Positions 33,067-44,105 of a stretch of DNA of 64,000 nt are shown here, piece by piece. A program made the position numbers and the translations under genes. Source of the stretch: Laetiporus sulphureus 93-53 (Eukaryota; Basidiomycota; Agaricomycetes; Polyporales; Laetiporaceae); assembly GCF_001632365.1 (NCBI RefSeq), contig NW_024468604.1, positions 3,520 through 67,519 of the forward strand, written 5' to 3'. Under the pieces are notes generated by a model, which saw only the letters and a program-made list of their open reading frames with translations, was not told the DNA's origin and did not search any database. Positions within the stretch are counted from its first letter, which is position 1. Every line of letters starts with the position of its first letter.

Positions 33067-34740
33067 TCAATTCTTTGCTTCGCCATTCCGCACCTCTACC
33101 TCCTGCGCCTCCCCTCCATTCCGAATGAAACGCGACAAGATCTCCACTATCGGCCTTCTCGACTCCGAGTAATTAAACTCGTTCGAATGATCAAACTCCG
33201 GGAAGAACAGTACCTCCAGCTGGTCCTTCCTCCAGCGAAACTTCACCTCGTCCGTACCGGTCAAATACTTCAGCACCTCCCGAGAATCAACAATCTGGTC
33301 GCGTCCACACAAAATGATCGCCGTCTCGCGTCCATGTAGGTCCTCCTTCCACAGCACGTTCTCTGCCCAAAAGAAATGCCGCGACAGGGCGCGCGAGATG
33401 TCCGGGTCTCGGCTCGCAAAGTACCACAGCTGCCACTCGCTCGCAGTCCGCGGTGCACGGTACACAAAGTTGTACGCGACCGGCGGGAGATAGAGCAGGA
33501 AGGGTATCGGGTCGATGAGCAGCAAGGATGTGATGCGCTTCGCGAACACAGGGTCGCGCAACATGTGCGCCGCGAGCACGGTCCCGTAGGAGTGGGCGGC
33601 AAGTACGAAGGAGGCGTGATGATGGTGCTCGAGGATGCGCGTGAGTGCTGCGAGCATCTCGGCGCGTGGGAGAGGCGACGCGGAGATGTGCATGCTGACG
33701 GAGAGGTTCTCGATGGCGATGATGCCGACGTCGGGGTCTTTGGCGATCAGCTCGAAAAGAAAGGGGGTGTAGGGCCACAGTCCGATCTAATATAATGTGA
33801 GTATGGGCAGCTATAGGTAGATACACATACGTACCCCAATGCCATGCAGAAACAGAACCGGACGCTTCGTCTTTGATCGGTGCGGCCGGTACCAGTACGC
33901 GAGATTCGCATCCGGAGAACGTCGAGAGAACAGAGAAAACCATCTTGGCGGAAAGCAGCCGAGGGGATTTTGATTGTCATAATGTTTGAACCCTCCTAAT
34001 GCCAGCTGGGCAGAGGTGATAGTGTCTACGAGCCCGACAATCTGCGTGGGTAAAGTCTCGATATGCTTCAGAGGGAGCGAACGGGATGTCACTCACGGCA
34101 TACCAACACAGTGGCCTATGAAGCGATACGACAGGATCGAGTGTGAGTCGCATGCACTTGACCGAGTGGCCCCAGCCATGATCCAGCTTGTTTCCGGTAT
34201 GCTGCTCCAGCATCTGGATGTAAGAGTCTATCTCCTCAGCCCACTCCTCCTTGTACCCATCATGGCGAGTTCCAAAGAGTGCCCAGAGGATCCATTCTTT
34301 GATGTTCTCGCGTTTTATGGAGTCTATTGGGCAGTCAAAGAACCAGCCCGAGGCCATATTCGTCTGCGCAATGTGGATGAAACATTTCGTAAACAGCGCT
34401 TCGCGTTCAGCGCGGGATAGTCGAGGTGGATGAACAGCATCCTAAGTAGTATATGAGCATGATACCCAGTGATGTGTTGCTGTCACCACCGGACAGAATA
34501 ACGCGCTCCGCCCTCCAATCACCCACCACTCACCTTCTGCATGAGCCAGCTCCTCGGCAGGTACACGAATAAGCAAAATGAGGCTTCTGCGAGCGCATAT
34601 ATTCCAAGCCATCTCGAGCACAGGAATCCGCCTGAGTGCCAACTGGCGAGGGTATAAACAATGCTGAGAGGCGCGACGAGGCGGAGACATGTGATGCAGG
34701 TGCGGATCTCAATGTATTCCAGGAGGGAGTTGCCAATCAT
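33067..34740 (-). CDS. Alpha/beta hydrolase, membrane-associated
   Basis: Exons 34534-34740, 34097-34441, 33835-34041 and 33067-33786; 492 aa, all junctions in frame. The N-terminal ~65 residues contain two hydrophobic segments, suggesting anchoring to the ER or lipid droplets. The hydrolase core has the oxyanion-type LFLHGIG, the nucleophile elbow AAHSYGTVLA (Ser in A-H-S-Y-G), an acid candidate in ILCGRDQIVD and a catalytic His candidate in FPEFDHSNEFN. It resembles serine lipases or esterases that act on hydrophobic substrates; the substrate cannot be named. The 3' ends of this gene and the convergent reductase-like gene are ~140 bp apart. Confidence 0.85.
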
Positions 34741-34983
34741 TGGATCGTCTACACGGGGTCGTCGCGACCGTAGGAGAGACAGAGGTGGGCGCGGAACGGA
34801 CCATGCGAAGGCCGCAGTAGCGATGGTGCATTGGGGCTCGCTGCGACGGGGGCATCACGCCGCCACACTTCCCGCCCGGTTCAATCTCCGCTCGGGCGCG
34901 CGCCGGCCGCTTCGTCGGATGCTGTGAACTTTCTTGCAACTTGTCCATCAACTCCGTCCATCCTCTGCGACCAAGTGCTTCAG

Positions 34984-36551
34984 GATGGCAAAGAAGAAGA
35001 ATAAACAGGTCAGTGTGGGCGAGGACTGCTCCAAATAAGTTGGCTAACGTCCACCAGATCATCCGCCCCTGGTGTTGGTACTGTGAGCGGGAATTTGAAG
35101 ATGAGAAGGGTGCGCGTCCACGTACACCGTCCTGCCGTAAGGCCGCTCACGACAAACTATGTCACAGTTCTAATGCAGCATCAGAAGGCGAAGCATTTCA
35201 AATGCAACCTGTGTCCCCGCCGTCTTAACACTGCAGGTGGACTCGCCGTTCACATCCAACAAGTCCACAAGCTCGAGCCTGAGAAGTAAGCCATATAAGA
35301 GCATATACCCGCTCGTCATGCTAACCTAGCATAAAGCCTTCCTCGTATCGAGAATGCCTTGCCTGGCCGCGATGGATATGAAGTGGAGATTTTCGGTATG
35401 GAGGGTATCCCGGCGCCTGACGTTGCAGACTACAAGCGCCGCAAGGAAATCGAACTCGGTTTGAACCCGGGCACGATCTCCCAGCCCCAATCCAAGCGGC
35501 CAAAGCTTGACAACCGCCCGCTCACCGAGGAAGAGCTCCGCGCGCAGCTCGAGGCGCACAAGGCGCTCATGGGTGGAGCAGAAAATGCTGCCCCTGCTGC
35601 TGCATCAGATGCCTCCGGCGCTGTCTTCGGTGCGCCCCCGCAAGCGTACTCCGCGCCCCCAATGCCGGCACCCGGATACATCCCGCCGCCATCAGCGTCG
35701 CCGGGAGTCCCGCCAGGCATGCCCCCAGGTGCGCCCCCTTTCCCTGGAGCTATTCCGCCCGCTGGTTTCCCAGGCTTCCTCCCACCGCTTGGCATGCCGG
35801 GGCCTCCTCCTGGGTGAGTATACGTGCCCGTTGAGTAATTGCCCTCTTTCTGACGGCTCCGATAGCATGAGCCCTCCACCAGGCTTCCCATACCCGCCGC
35901 CCTTCCAAGGATCTCCACCACCCGGCATGCCAATGCCAGGTGGCCTGCCTTTCCCTCCTGGCATGCGCCCGCCCTTCCCGCCTCCACCTTTCTTGCCTCC
36001 AGGTGTCTCGCCGCCCGGAATGTCGCCATCGCCCGGTGGCATGTTCCCTCCTGGCTTGCCTCCGACTCCTTTACCTCCTGGTGCATCCCCGCCACCGCCT
36101 GCCGTAACAGGTCAACCTGCGTCGCTGCCTCCTGCTCCAGGCCAGCCTGTTCCTCCGTTTGGGGCTCCCGCTGCGCCTGCTCCTGTACCACATGCTGCTG
36201 CTAGCCCGGCGCAACCGGCGCCGCCACCAGAAGCGCCAGTTCCTAAGGTCATCCCGCAGCTCACTTTGCCTGATCCTAACCTCGCGCAGACGAACCCGCC
36301 GTTCAAAAAGCCGACGGTGCTCAAGTGGACGGATCCGAACTTTTCTCCAGTCAGTGCTTGCTTGTCAATGATAATGCGGTTAAACTAATGAGTATCCACT
36401 CCAGGAGGAACACCGTGCCCTGCATCCTCAGTACTACTTTGCGAAAGACAACAAGGAGAACGCTATTGGGAGCCACGGACAAGTGGCGGGTGTTCCTGCG
36501 CAGGAAGAGTCGAGAGGCAAGAAGCGGGCGAGAGCGGAGGATTTCTTGTAG
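34984..36551 (+). CDS. BuGZ/ZNF207-like zinc-finger protein
   Basis: Exons 34984-35007, 35058-35109, 35168-35285, 35337-35813, 35866-36349 and 36405-36551; 433 aa. Two C2H2 fingers at the N-terminus ([24 protein letters not shown], then [22 protein letters not shown]), the block [19 protein letters not shown] and the PRPL-type linker are hallmarks of the ZNF207/BuGZ family. In animals these proteins bind microtubules and the Bub3 mitotic checkpoint protein. The rest is a long Pro/Gly/Met low-complexity region (PPGMP repeats) followed by an acidic and basic tail. Fungal members are less studied, so a spindle or splicing role is inferred. The AAG acceptor before 35337 is needed to keep frame and the family match. 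Confidence 0.87.
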
Positions 36552-37511
36552 AGCGTCGTCAGGTCGTATATTCTTTTCTCTCCTTGTGACCATCATATCT
36601 GCGCAGACCGTTTCACATCGTTGACGGAGATAGTGAAAGAGGAAGAGGAGAAGTGAGGAGAGGATGAGGCGCAGGCACCGGAGGCTCATCAGTCCGTCCC
36701 TCCATCATGCTCCTTCCGTGTCGTTCGGTAGTGCTCATTGCCCCCGCGTGTTCGAGGGATAGAGATCGGACCGTCGCACTGAAACGCGGTACGAAGTCTC
36801 CCGTCTCTGTTTTCTTCTGTCTTGGCCGGTTTCGTTTGCTAGCTGTGCTTGCATGTGTACGGTTGGTGTGCTTCTTTTTGTTCTGTCGTATAATATGCGT
36901 TCTTGTGGTTGGTAGCGCGAGCGAGAGAGGTGTGTGGTTGTCGTCGTTGGCGTGTACTCACCTGCAGGGGTAGTGGTGCGCGGGAAGCGGCGAGGTGTGC
37001 TGGTTGGACGTGAATGTTCGTGCTTTCAGTGGATGGCAGTGCGTGTCGCGGACTGACTGGACGTGCAGTGCAGCAGGTGATTGGATCGTGAGAGCGAGTA
37101 AGTGGTGGTCTGTTTTCCCTCTTGTGCACGCGTTGTTCGGATGGGGTAAGTCAGAAGATAGTAAGTGTGGTGTATCATCTGTTCTGCGCGCATACGGACG
37201 GGAATTTGACTCTGGTACCGAAAACATGCGGCGGAGTGTGCAGCTATGATTTGCATGGCACGTTCGTGCTCTCACTGATCGGCAGTAGGTATCGCGGACT
37301 GACTGGTCGTGCAGCAGGTCATGGGGTGCTGACGCGGTGAGTACTTGAGTCGTAAGAGCGAGTAAGTCAGTTGTCTATTGTGTGTTTGCGTGCCGTCGGA
37401 ATGTTCAAATGGGTAAGTCGGAAGGGATGCCATTTGCTCTGCGGCCTGGTAGTTCCTCGAACGGGAATGTGACCATACATGTACATCGATACTTGTGTTT
37501 CTCGCACGTCA
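36552..37511. other. Intergenic with degenerate duplication
   Basis: T/G-rich region without a supported gene. It includes two related segments (about 37014-37155 and 37259-37420) sharing TTCGTGCT.TCA, CGCGGACTGACTGG, CGTGCAG.CAGCAGGT, AGAGCGAGTAAGT and GGGTAAGTC blocks. Confidence 0.55.
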
Positions 37512-38556
37512 TCAAGCAGTGAATCGCTCAATGCCCTCCAACCCAAGCCATCCATCCATCTTCTCCCACACCGCGCGCTGCTCCGCGCACCACTCCTCTC
37601 TCTTCTGCACGACACACTCCTGGCACACGCCGCGCGCGGCCCAGTCGATATCGATGATGGTCTGGAGGGTCTCGAGGGGGCGGCAGAGCCCGTCGGCGGC
37701 GAGGGCGGGGGCGATGACTCGGGGCATCCAGGCCTCAGCGAGGGCGTCGGTGCAGGGCATGTGGGAGGCGGTGGGGACGGTGAAGAGGACGGGGGTGAAG
37801 TGGGAGAGGAGGGAGGCGAGGAGGGATTGGCAGCGCGTGGTGAGGGTGGGGGAGAGGGTGAGGTGCGGGGCGGAGGCTGGTGCGGGGTCTGAGGGGGAGG
37901 GAGGATCTGGGTGGGTGTGGGCAGAGGAGATGGTGGGGGGCTCGTCGTGCTCGAGGTGGGTGTGGGTGGCGACGGTGTAGAATAGGATTTTCTGTATCTA
38001 TCGGGTGGACGGCGGTCAGTGCGAATGAGGAGGGGCACGGAGGACTTACTGGATAGACGTCGTACTCGACCGCGAGCGTGAGCGCGTCGTCTGGCCGGTC
38101 GGTCTCGAAGAAGGGCACGGGAGAGGTGGGGAAGAGGGCCTCGAGGCGGTGGCGCGCGAGGGAGTGGATGGAGGGGAGGTCGAGTTGCTGGGCGGAGGAG
38201 GCGCGGAGGACGGAGGCGATGCGGGGGAAGGGCGAGTCTGTGTCTAGTGGGCTTGGAGGGGGTCAGCTGACGTGCGCGGCAGGATAGGCGTGGTAGGCTC
38301 ACGCGTCGTGGTAGAGGTGCTCGAGGAGGGCCTCGAGGTCTGCGCTGGATACGCCGCGTTCCTCTGGGATGCGGACGACAGGCGAGCCGTCGAGTGAATC
38401 GTCCGCTGCTAGGGAGGCGATGAAGGGTGAGTGACGCGCGAGGAGGGTGCGGTGGACTTTGTACGCGTCGGTGCCTGTGCTTGTGCGGAGGACGAGGGAG
38501 CCGTCGTCGAGCCAGAAGCGGGGGTGGCGCTGGGGTGCGTCGGTGGAGGGTATCAT
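37512..38556 (-). CDS. BTB/POZ domain protein
   Basis: Exons 38303-38556, 38050-38251 and 37512-37997; 313 aa. Residues ~10-90 match the BTB/POZ fold common in agaricomycete families: FWLDDGSLVLRT, the KVHRTLLARHSPFI core, then SPVVRIPEE and LEALLEHLYH. The C-terminal two thirds (ALTLAVEYDVYPIQKILFY, a Pro/Ser/His-rich stretch, and a Cys/Trp-rich end) is typical of fungal BTB proteins of unknown role. BTB domains mediate dimerisation and sometimes Cullin-3 binding, but no partner can be named. The AAG acceptor at 38252 is required for frame. Confidence 0.85.
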
Positions 38557-38984
38557 GGCGGAGGGGGAGGCAGGCGATACCGGTGAGATCGTCGATCTCT
38601 CGGTCAGCGTGAGTGCGATCGATGTGGGCGAGCTGATTGGCTGGGTTGGTCGGTGGCCGGGTGAGGACAGATACTGCGATTTGATTTCGCGACCTGATAT
38701 GAACGCCTCCTCCTGAACTATACACACTCGTTGGCACCTCCCGTTGCGGACCGCTGGCTGCCTCCCTCCTCCAAATGCCGCAGACCTCCAAGTTCGGCGT
38801 GGCTAGCGTAGCGCGGTCCTACAAGACCATTCGAGCAGTGCATACGTTCCGGCGCCCCTCACGACTCCGTACACACATTGATTACACGAGTTGTGATGTT
38901 CCATATTAGATCCCTTGGACTCGCGATTTGTCCATGTCAGTCCCACGGCACAACGCTCTTACGTTCGGCCCACGCTGCCATCTC
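38557..38984. other. Intergenic, no gene seen
   Basis: Promoter side of the BTB gene. Nothing else is supported. Confidence 0.35.
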
Positions 38985-39395
38985 TGGAAGACGGGAACCT
39001 CGTATCAGGCAGACTTCCATCCTTATTTGAACACCTTTGTAATTTTTTCTTGCTGAACTCTGGCGAAAGGTTCTCCAACGATGAATATTGAGCGCTTTTC
39101 CTTTAAAAGAAGCAAGATGACTATAATATGCTTAGACCAAGACTTTTCCAGTGAGTAAAGGAGTGGTTTTGCTGGGGAACCCCTCGCTCTGTGGCTTATT
39201 CGGCACAGCACTCACATCTTCTGAGGATTGAATATTGAAGTTTGAAGAGCTAGGAAGACTCAAACTCGTGTCATCGAGCGTGCGCCCATCATTAATTTGT
39301 TCCTTGGCGGCCATAGTCAGCGCGCAATTCATCGGTTTCCGAAAACCTTCGAGCAGTGCCTCCCCTCTCTGACCTCTCGATATCCCTCGACTCCG
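38985..39395. repeat. ~411 bp direct repeat, unit 1
   Basis: Imperfect copy of 39396-39810. Shared landmarks in the same order: GGAAG.CG, TTTCTTNCTGAACTC, ATTGAGCGCTTT, TCTGTGGCTTATTCGGCACA, CTCAAACTCGTGTCAT.GAGCG and ATTCATCGGTTT. Non-coding as far as can be seen. Confidence 0.8.
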
Positions 39396-39810
39396 TGGAA
39401 GGCGCATCCGTCGTATTACACAGGCTTCCATTATACTTAATTTCAACGCTTTCGTACCTTCTTCTTACTGAACTCGGGCGAAACGCTCTTCAAATTGGCC
39501 AACATCGAGCGCTTTGCCATTAGAAGATGCAAGATGTGCTCAGACCGGTATATCAACACTTTAGTGAGTCCTCCTCTACCTTGTAAAGGAAGGATTCTGC
39601 TGCGGAACGCGCACGCTCTGTGGCTTATTCGGCACAATCCTCGCATCTTTTGGGGATTCGAGTTTGAGGCTTGAAGGCAAGAAGGCTCAAACTCGTGTCA
39701 TTGAGCGCGCGGCAACAATCAGCGTGCGATTCATCGGTTTTCGAAGAATCTTAAAGCGATGCCTCCCCGCTCTCGGCTCCTTTCTTAGCCCTCGACTTCC
39801 GTCGACTCCG
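39396..39810. repeat. ~411 bp direct repeat, unit 2
   Basis: Tandem partner of 38985-39395, ending ~75 bp before the 5'UTR intron of the plus-strand IRG gene. It may carry promoter elements of that gene. Confidence 0.8.
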
Positions 39811-39887
39811 CCCTACTATAGGTCACCTCCGACAGTTCACGTCGCCTCTACCACAGCAATACCACTAGCCTAAGGCTATCGTCATAG

Positions 39888-39944
39888 GTGCGTAGTATCT
39901 CACCGACACTCGCTCGGCCGACTGAGTGAGCTCGTCCACTCTAG
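39888..39944 (+). other. 5'UTR intron of IRG 7
   Basis: GTGCGT donor and CTCTAG acceptor, 57 nt, ending 3 nt before the start codon. It has the same position as the 5'UTR introns of IRG 5 and 6. Confidence 0.55.
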
Positions 39945-39947
39945 TTC

Positions 39948-41267
39948 ATGGGCGCTGCCGTGTCGATAGTTGTTGCTCTTGCAGGAGCCGTCGGCAGTAT
40001 CATTAACATCGTCAACGCGATTCGCTCTTCCGCCGCGTCTGGAGGGATTGCGCCCAACCCGGTCATGAAGGAGCTTGAGGACCGCGCAAAGAGGGAAAAG
40101 GAGAGGGCTGAGGAGGCCGAAAGAGCGAGAAAGCACGCAGAGGATGCGAAGCGCAAGGCGGAGGAAAGTGCGCGAAAGAATGAAGAGGAAAGGCGTAAAG
40201 CGGAGGACGCGAAATGCAAGGCGGAGGAAAACGCGCGATGGAATGAAGAGGAAAAGCGCAACGCGGAGGACGCGAAGCGCAACGCGGAAGAGCAGCGCAA
40301 AAAGGCGCAAGAGGAACAGAAGAAGACCGAGGAAGAGCGGAAGAAAGCAGAGGAGGATAAGAAAGCAGCCGAGCAGGCGAAAAGGCGCGCAGAGGAGGCG
40401 ACGAAGAAGGCGGAGGAGGACAAGGCCGCGGCAGAAGAGCAAGCCCGTCTGCTGAACGAGCAGATCAGAGAGATACAGAAGGGCATCGCGGAGGGCATCA
40501 AGCCCATCATTAGCCCAACCCTGGAGGAGATCCTCGAGACGAAGGCGCGTATCGAGTATAAGGACGGCATATTCCACTTTGCTGTCGCTGGCGTCTCTGG
40601 TAGCGGCAAGTCCTCGCTGATCAACGCCCTGCGCGGTGTGAAGAATAGAAAGCGTGGTGCAGCGCCTGCTGGTGTGACCGAGACGACGAAGACGATCACT
40701 CGTTATCCTGATCCCGACCGCCGCAACCCATTTGCGTGGTACGATGTCCCCGGTGCCGGAACCCTCGAAATCCCAGACTTCATCTATTTCAAAGCGCAGG
40801 GCCTGTACGCCTTCGATTGCATCATTGTTGTTCTCAATGATCGCTTCACGGACACCGACATCGCGATTCTGCGCAACTGCGCGCGCTTTAACATCCCGAG
40901 CTATATCGTCCGCTCAAAGTCTCTCAACCACATTGACAACCTGGTGGACGACATGCCATCAGACGATGACGAGGATGATGACGAGGATGATGACAGCGAG
41001 GACGAGGCCACCGAGGACAAGGCTGCAAAGTGGGCCATGGCGCGAGCGCAGTACGAACGAGTGAGCCGCAAGAGCGTCGCAGACAACCTCAAGAAGGCCG
41101 GGCTCGCCGAACAACGGCTATACCTCGTGGACAAGCGCACGATGATTCGGGTTCGCAAAGGCCGCCGGCTGGCGGAGGCAAAGGTGATTGATGAGGTGGA
41201 TCTATTGAAGGACCTCCTCACTGGGGCATACTCTCGACGCACCGCGTCGTCCTCTGCTAGAGGTTGA
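39948..41267 (+). CDS. IRG-type GTPase 7, coiled-coil class
   Basis: Single coding exon, 439 aa. It starts MGAAVS (N-myristoylation-type) followed by ~22 hydrophobic residues. Residues ~40-175 form a Glu/Lys/Arg/Ala coiled coil (KAEEERKKAEEDKKAAEQ type). The GTPase domain has G1 GVSGSGKSS (about residue 218), a G2-like GVTETT, G3 WYDVPGAGT (about 264), FDCIIVVLNDRFTDTDIAILRNC, a G4-like VRSKS, an acidic DDDEDDDEDDD loop, and a QRLYLVD strand. It is the same class as IRG 5 and 6 but clearly diverged. It lies 22 kb away from the array on the opposite strand, behind a tandem repeat, so it moved or is an older copy. Confidence 0.9.
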   Translation: MGAAVSIVVALAGAVGSIINIVNAIRSSAASGGIAPNPVMKELEDRAKREKERAEEAERARKHAEDAKRKAEESARKNEEERRKAEDAKCKAEENARWNEEEKRNAEDAKRNAEEQRKKAQEEQKKTEEERKKAEEDKKAAEQAKRRAEEATKKAEEDKAAAEEQARLLNEQIREIQKGIAEGIKPIISPTLEEILETKARIEYKDGIFHFAVAGVSGSGKSSLINALRGVKNRKRGAAPAGVTETTKTITRYPDPDRRNPFAWYDVPGAGTLEIPDFIYFKAQGLYAFDCIIVVLNDRFTDTDIAILRNCARFNIPSYIVRSKSLNHIDNLVDDMPSDDDEDDDEDDDSEDEATEDKAAKWAMARAQYERVSRKSVADNLKKAGLAEQRLYLVDKRTMIRVRKGRRLAEAKVIDEVDLLKDLLTGAYSRRTASSSARG

Positions 41268-44105
41268 CTGGTTGCATTGTGAGTGTGCATCTGGGCGGTC
41301 GGTATCTCGTCTGCTACCTATTTTGGCTGCTGTTTCGCCCCATATTTTCTTCGCCATTCCAAGCGTAAGTTGGTCGTGGTTTGTATTCATCGCAGTCTGC
41401 TCTGACGTTCGCGCTTGTGGACATGTATGCTGCGTCGCGAGGTGCCTGTCCGCATTCACGTGCGGTGAGAGTGTAGACATTACAGTTCTTGTTTTTGCTT
41501 TCGTTTTTGTTTGCCCGAGACCAAGCATTGAATGAAGAATCAGATTCCCACCGTGCCCCATGTTAGAGGCTGATTCTACTCATCCTTAGCGTTGGCGATG
41601 TCAAGTCTATCTCTTGAACTCTGCATTTTCCTGAAGCTTGGTCTGTTCTGATTCCCTGGTAATTGAGTGAAATGTGATCGACCGGGCTCGCCGGGCTTGT
41701 GATAGAAGCGCCTGAGTCCTCTTGCGGTTATGATTCTATAGTCACACAATCAACACCTAATTGAACGCGGAAACACTTTTGAACCATATCGTGTCTCGCG
41801 TTGGACGACAGCGTCGTTCAACTGCTGCATCAAGCACTCTGCACCCACACTGGGCAATGGGCATGATCAAGGTTGACGTTGACCCTGTACGTACTTTCGC
41901 ATACGCACTTGAGACTGTAAATCGATTAGTCCCCCATCTGTTTGTCATGGCACCTTGACACATGCTTTCGTTCTTGACGACCTATGCCCTAGCAATGCCC
42001 TTGTTGGTGGAAAGGTAGATGCCGGCACAACATGCAAGCAGAGGACACAGAACGAGGACCAAGCTCGTGGGATCCGACTGATGTGACGGATACACTGGAA
42101 GGGCCATCACACTTTCATGAACACCGTGGACGTCAGTTGACGTCTGGAAGTCGAGCCCTAGGTCCTACGATCTCATGTACGATCCATTCGTATGCAGTAT
42201 CCATTTGTCAATACCGGAGGGTGGAATCTTTTCGTCCCCCTGTTGATTCGTAAACAAGGCTGATTGTGCATTGTTCCTGTCCAGGAAGTGGCCGTTGGTC
42301 AGGACTCGCTTCCCATGCTCCGTAGCGCCCCATTTGCCCTTCCATGCTATCCTGCACAAGACGTTGATGAACCGGATGGTGCGACCAACCTATTTCTGGA
42401 ACTGCCAATGCACCAGGCCACTCAGTCTCGGAGTCTCTATGCCGCCAACGTCACGCATTCACTCCGTCCATCATCTTGCGTCATGCAATACTAGGATCGC
42501 TTCTTCTGATTCTAGCTTTCGTCGAGGCAAGCCGTGGAGGGCATATGATCACTCAGGTGTATGTTCTCGCTCTTCACGTTAACCGCACGTGCGGCGTGCT
42601 GTCTCCCTGATCCCAACGTCAGCACGCAGATCGGCCAGTAATTGAAGGAAACCAGAACAGTCGGCCATGCGCTTATGTGCCGTATCATCTCCGGACTTCC
42701 GCAGCCAGAGAACTTGCGCGTGGTGGAAACCAGGTTCCTCGGGCAGTATACCGCGCACGCCGATCAGACTGTTTCCGCGAACCTGTCGAGGCGAGCGATG
42801 TAGGGCATGTGACACGCGCTCCCTTGATCTAAACCCGCACTTCACGCTAGCCGCCGTTCCTTAAGCTTCAAAGCTTCACTGTACCTAGGTGATGCGAGAA
42901 AAGTACGTCGGATAGAACGTTCGACATGGGTCTGCTGGCTCTCATGCCCTCGGTCTTCGGCGTCGTTGCTGAAAGGGCCTGACTCGGACGACTCACATGC
43001 TCCTCGTAGCTCCGGGCTTTCGTACGCGCAACGTTCTGTGATACCCACCCAATCCCCAACATTCAATCCCAATAACCGGGCTGGTCAACTTCCACGTCAC
43101 GCTCACAAATAACAAACACACAGGACTCACAGGAACAGCTCCCGATCTCTGCGTGACAATACGATACGATAATCGATGCGGGAGATCCGACGCAGATGAC
43201 CACGCACCCGCCCGCCGGCAACGCAACGCACGCATCCTTAGTCAGACCCAGTCATCCCCGGTGGCCCGCGCGCCTAATCCTGACGTGCAAATGCCGACGG
43301 CGGGATCTCTGTCATACGACGAATCCCACTCCAGTTCCGTGCGCACGCGTTGTTATTTCATCATCAGATTGTGACTAGGATAATGGCTGACTGTGCATGC
43401 GATGACCATGGGCCACATCAGCAGCACGCAGACAGCCGTGAACTCCACGGCAGCGGACGGGAAGTGCTGACGATTCTGGATGACTGTAAGCGCTCTCCCG
43501 GACGCTTACATCAGCACCCGTGGCCCGTTCTTCCCATTTCTTCCCGAACATCCCGATCCCACGATTCCGCATCGTCCTCGACCGTCGGGCACGGCGCATC
43601 CCAAACGCCGGCCGCCGCATCGCGTCGCGTACGACGGCCGAAGGGGAAGCAGAAAAAATTCACCATGCAATTCGGAGACAATGCAGCCCGGAGATGAGGA
43701 GCATATGGCAGGCACTTTTTGTTTCGTTGTGCCGCATCAGAATCCGGGCTCGGAAGATGAGAGCAAGACCGATGGTGGATTCGCACCACGTATACGATAC
43801 GTACACACAATGACGAGGACTGGACAAGACACGCGGTAACCCAAGAGTTTGTGGTAATACATTGCATGAGAAGTGGGTCATGAAGGAGATCGTAACGAAC
43901 AACAACAATGCGATGACAGATACAAAGGAACAATGAATTGCTAACCGGGATATACGTGTTATGAGAGCGATTAGTAAAACGAAGAGTGTTAGGTTATGAT
44001 AAAGTAGTCTATTCCATGCCTATCGCGAACAACCGACCGCGAGCAACGGCCCCAGTGCGGCTGGCTGTGACGAAATATTTTGACTTTAATTGATGCGCGG
44101 GATGG
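41268..44105. other. Gene-poor region
   Basis: I could not support a gene here. Open frames on both strands are short, overlap one another and have no family resemblance. The first few hundred bases are probably the 3'UTR of IRG 7. Confidence 0.4.

Noticed and set aside
35430..36191. 253-codon minus-strand frame opposite the BuGZ-like gene
   Set aside because: Antisense of the Pro/Gly-rich low-complexity region; composition artefact.
37367..38791. 474-codon minus-strand Pro/Arg-rich frame over the BTB gene
   Set aside because: It is a shifted frame of the GC-rich BTB exons; it crosses both introns and lacks any domain.
43350..43840. Cluster of 80-140 codon frames on both strands
   Set aside because: Mutually overlapping, no recognisable motifs, no coherent splicing; treated as intergenic.
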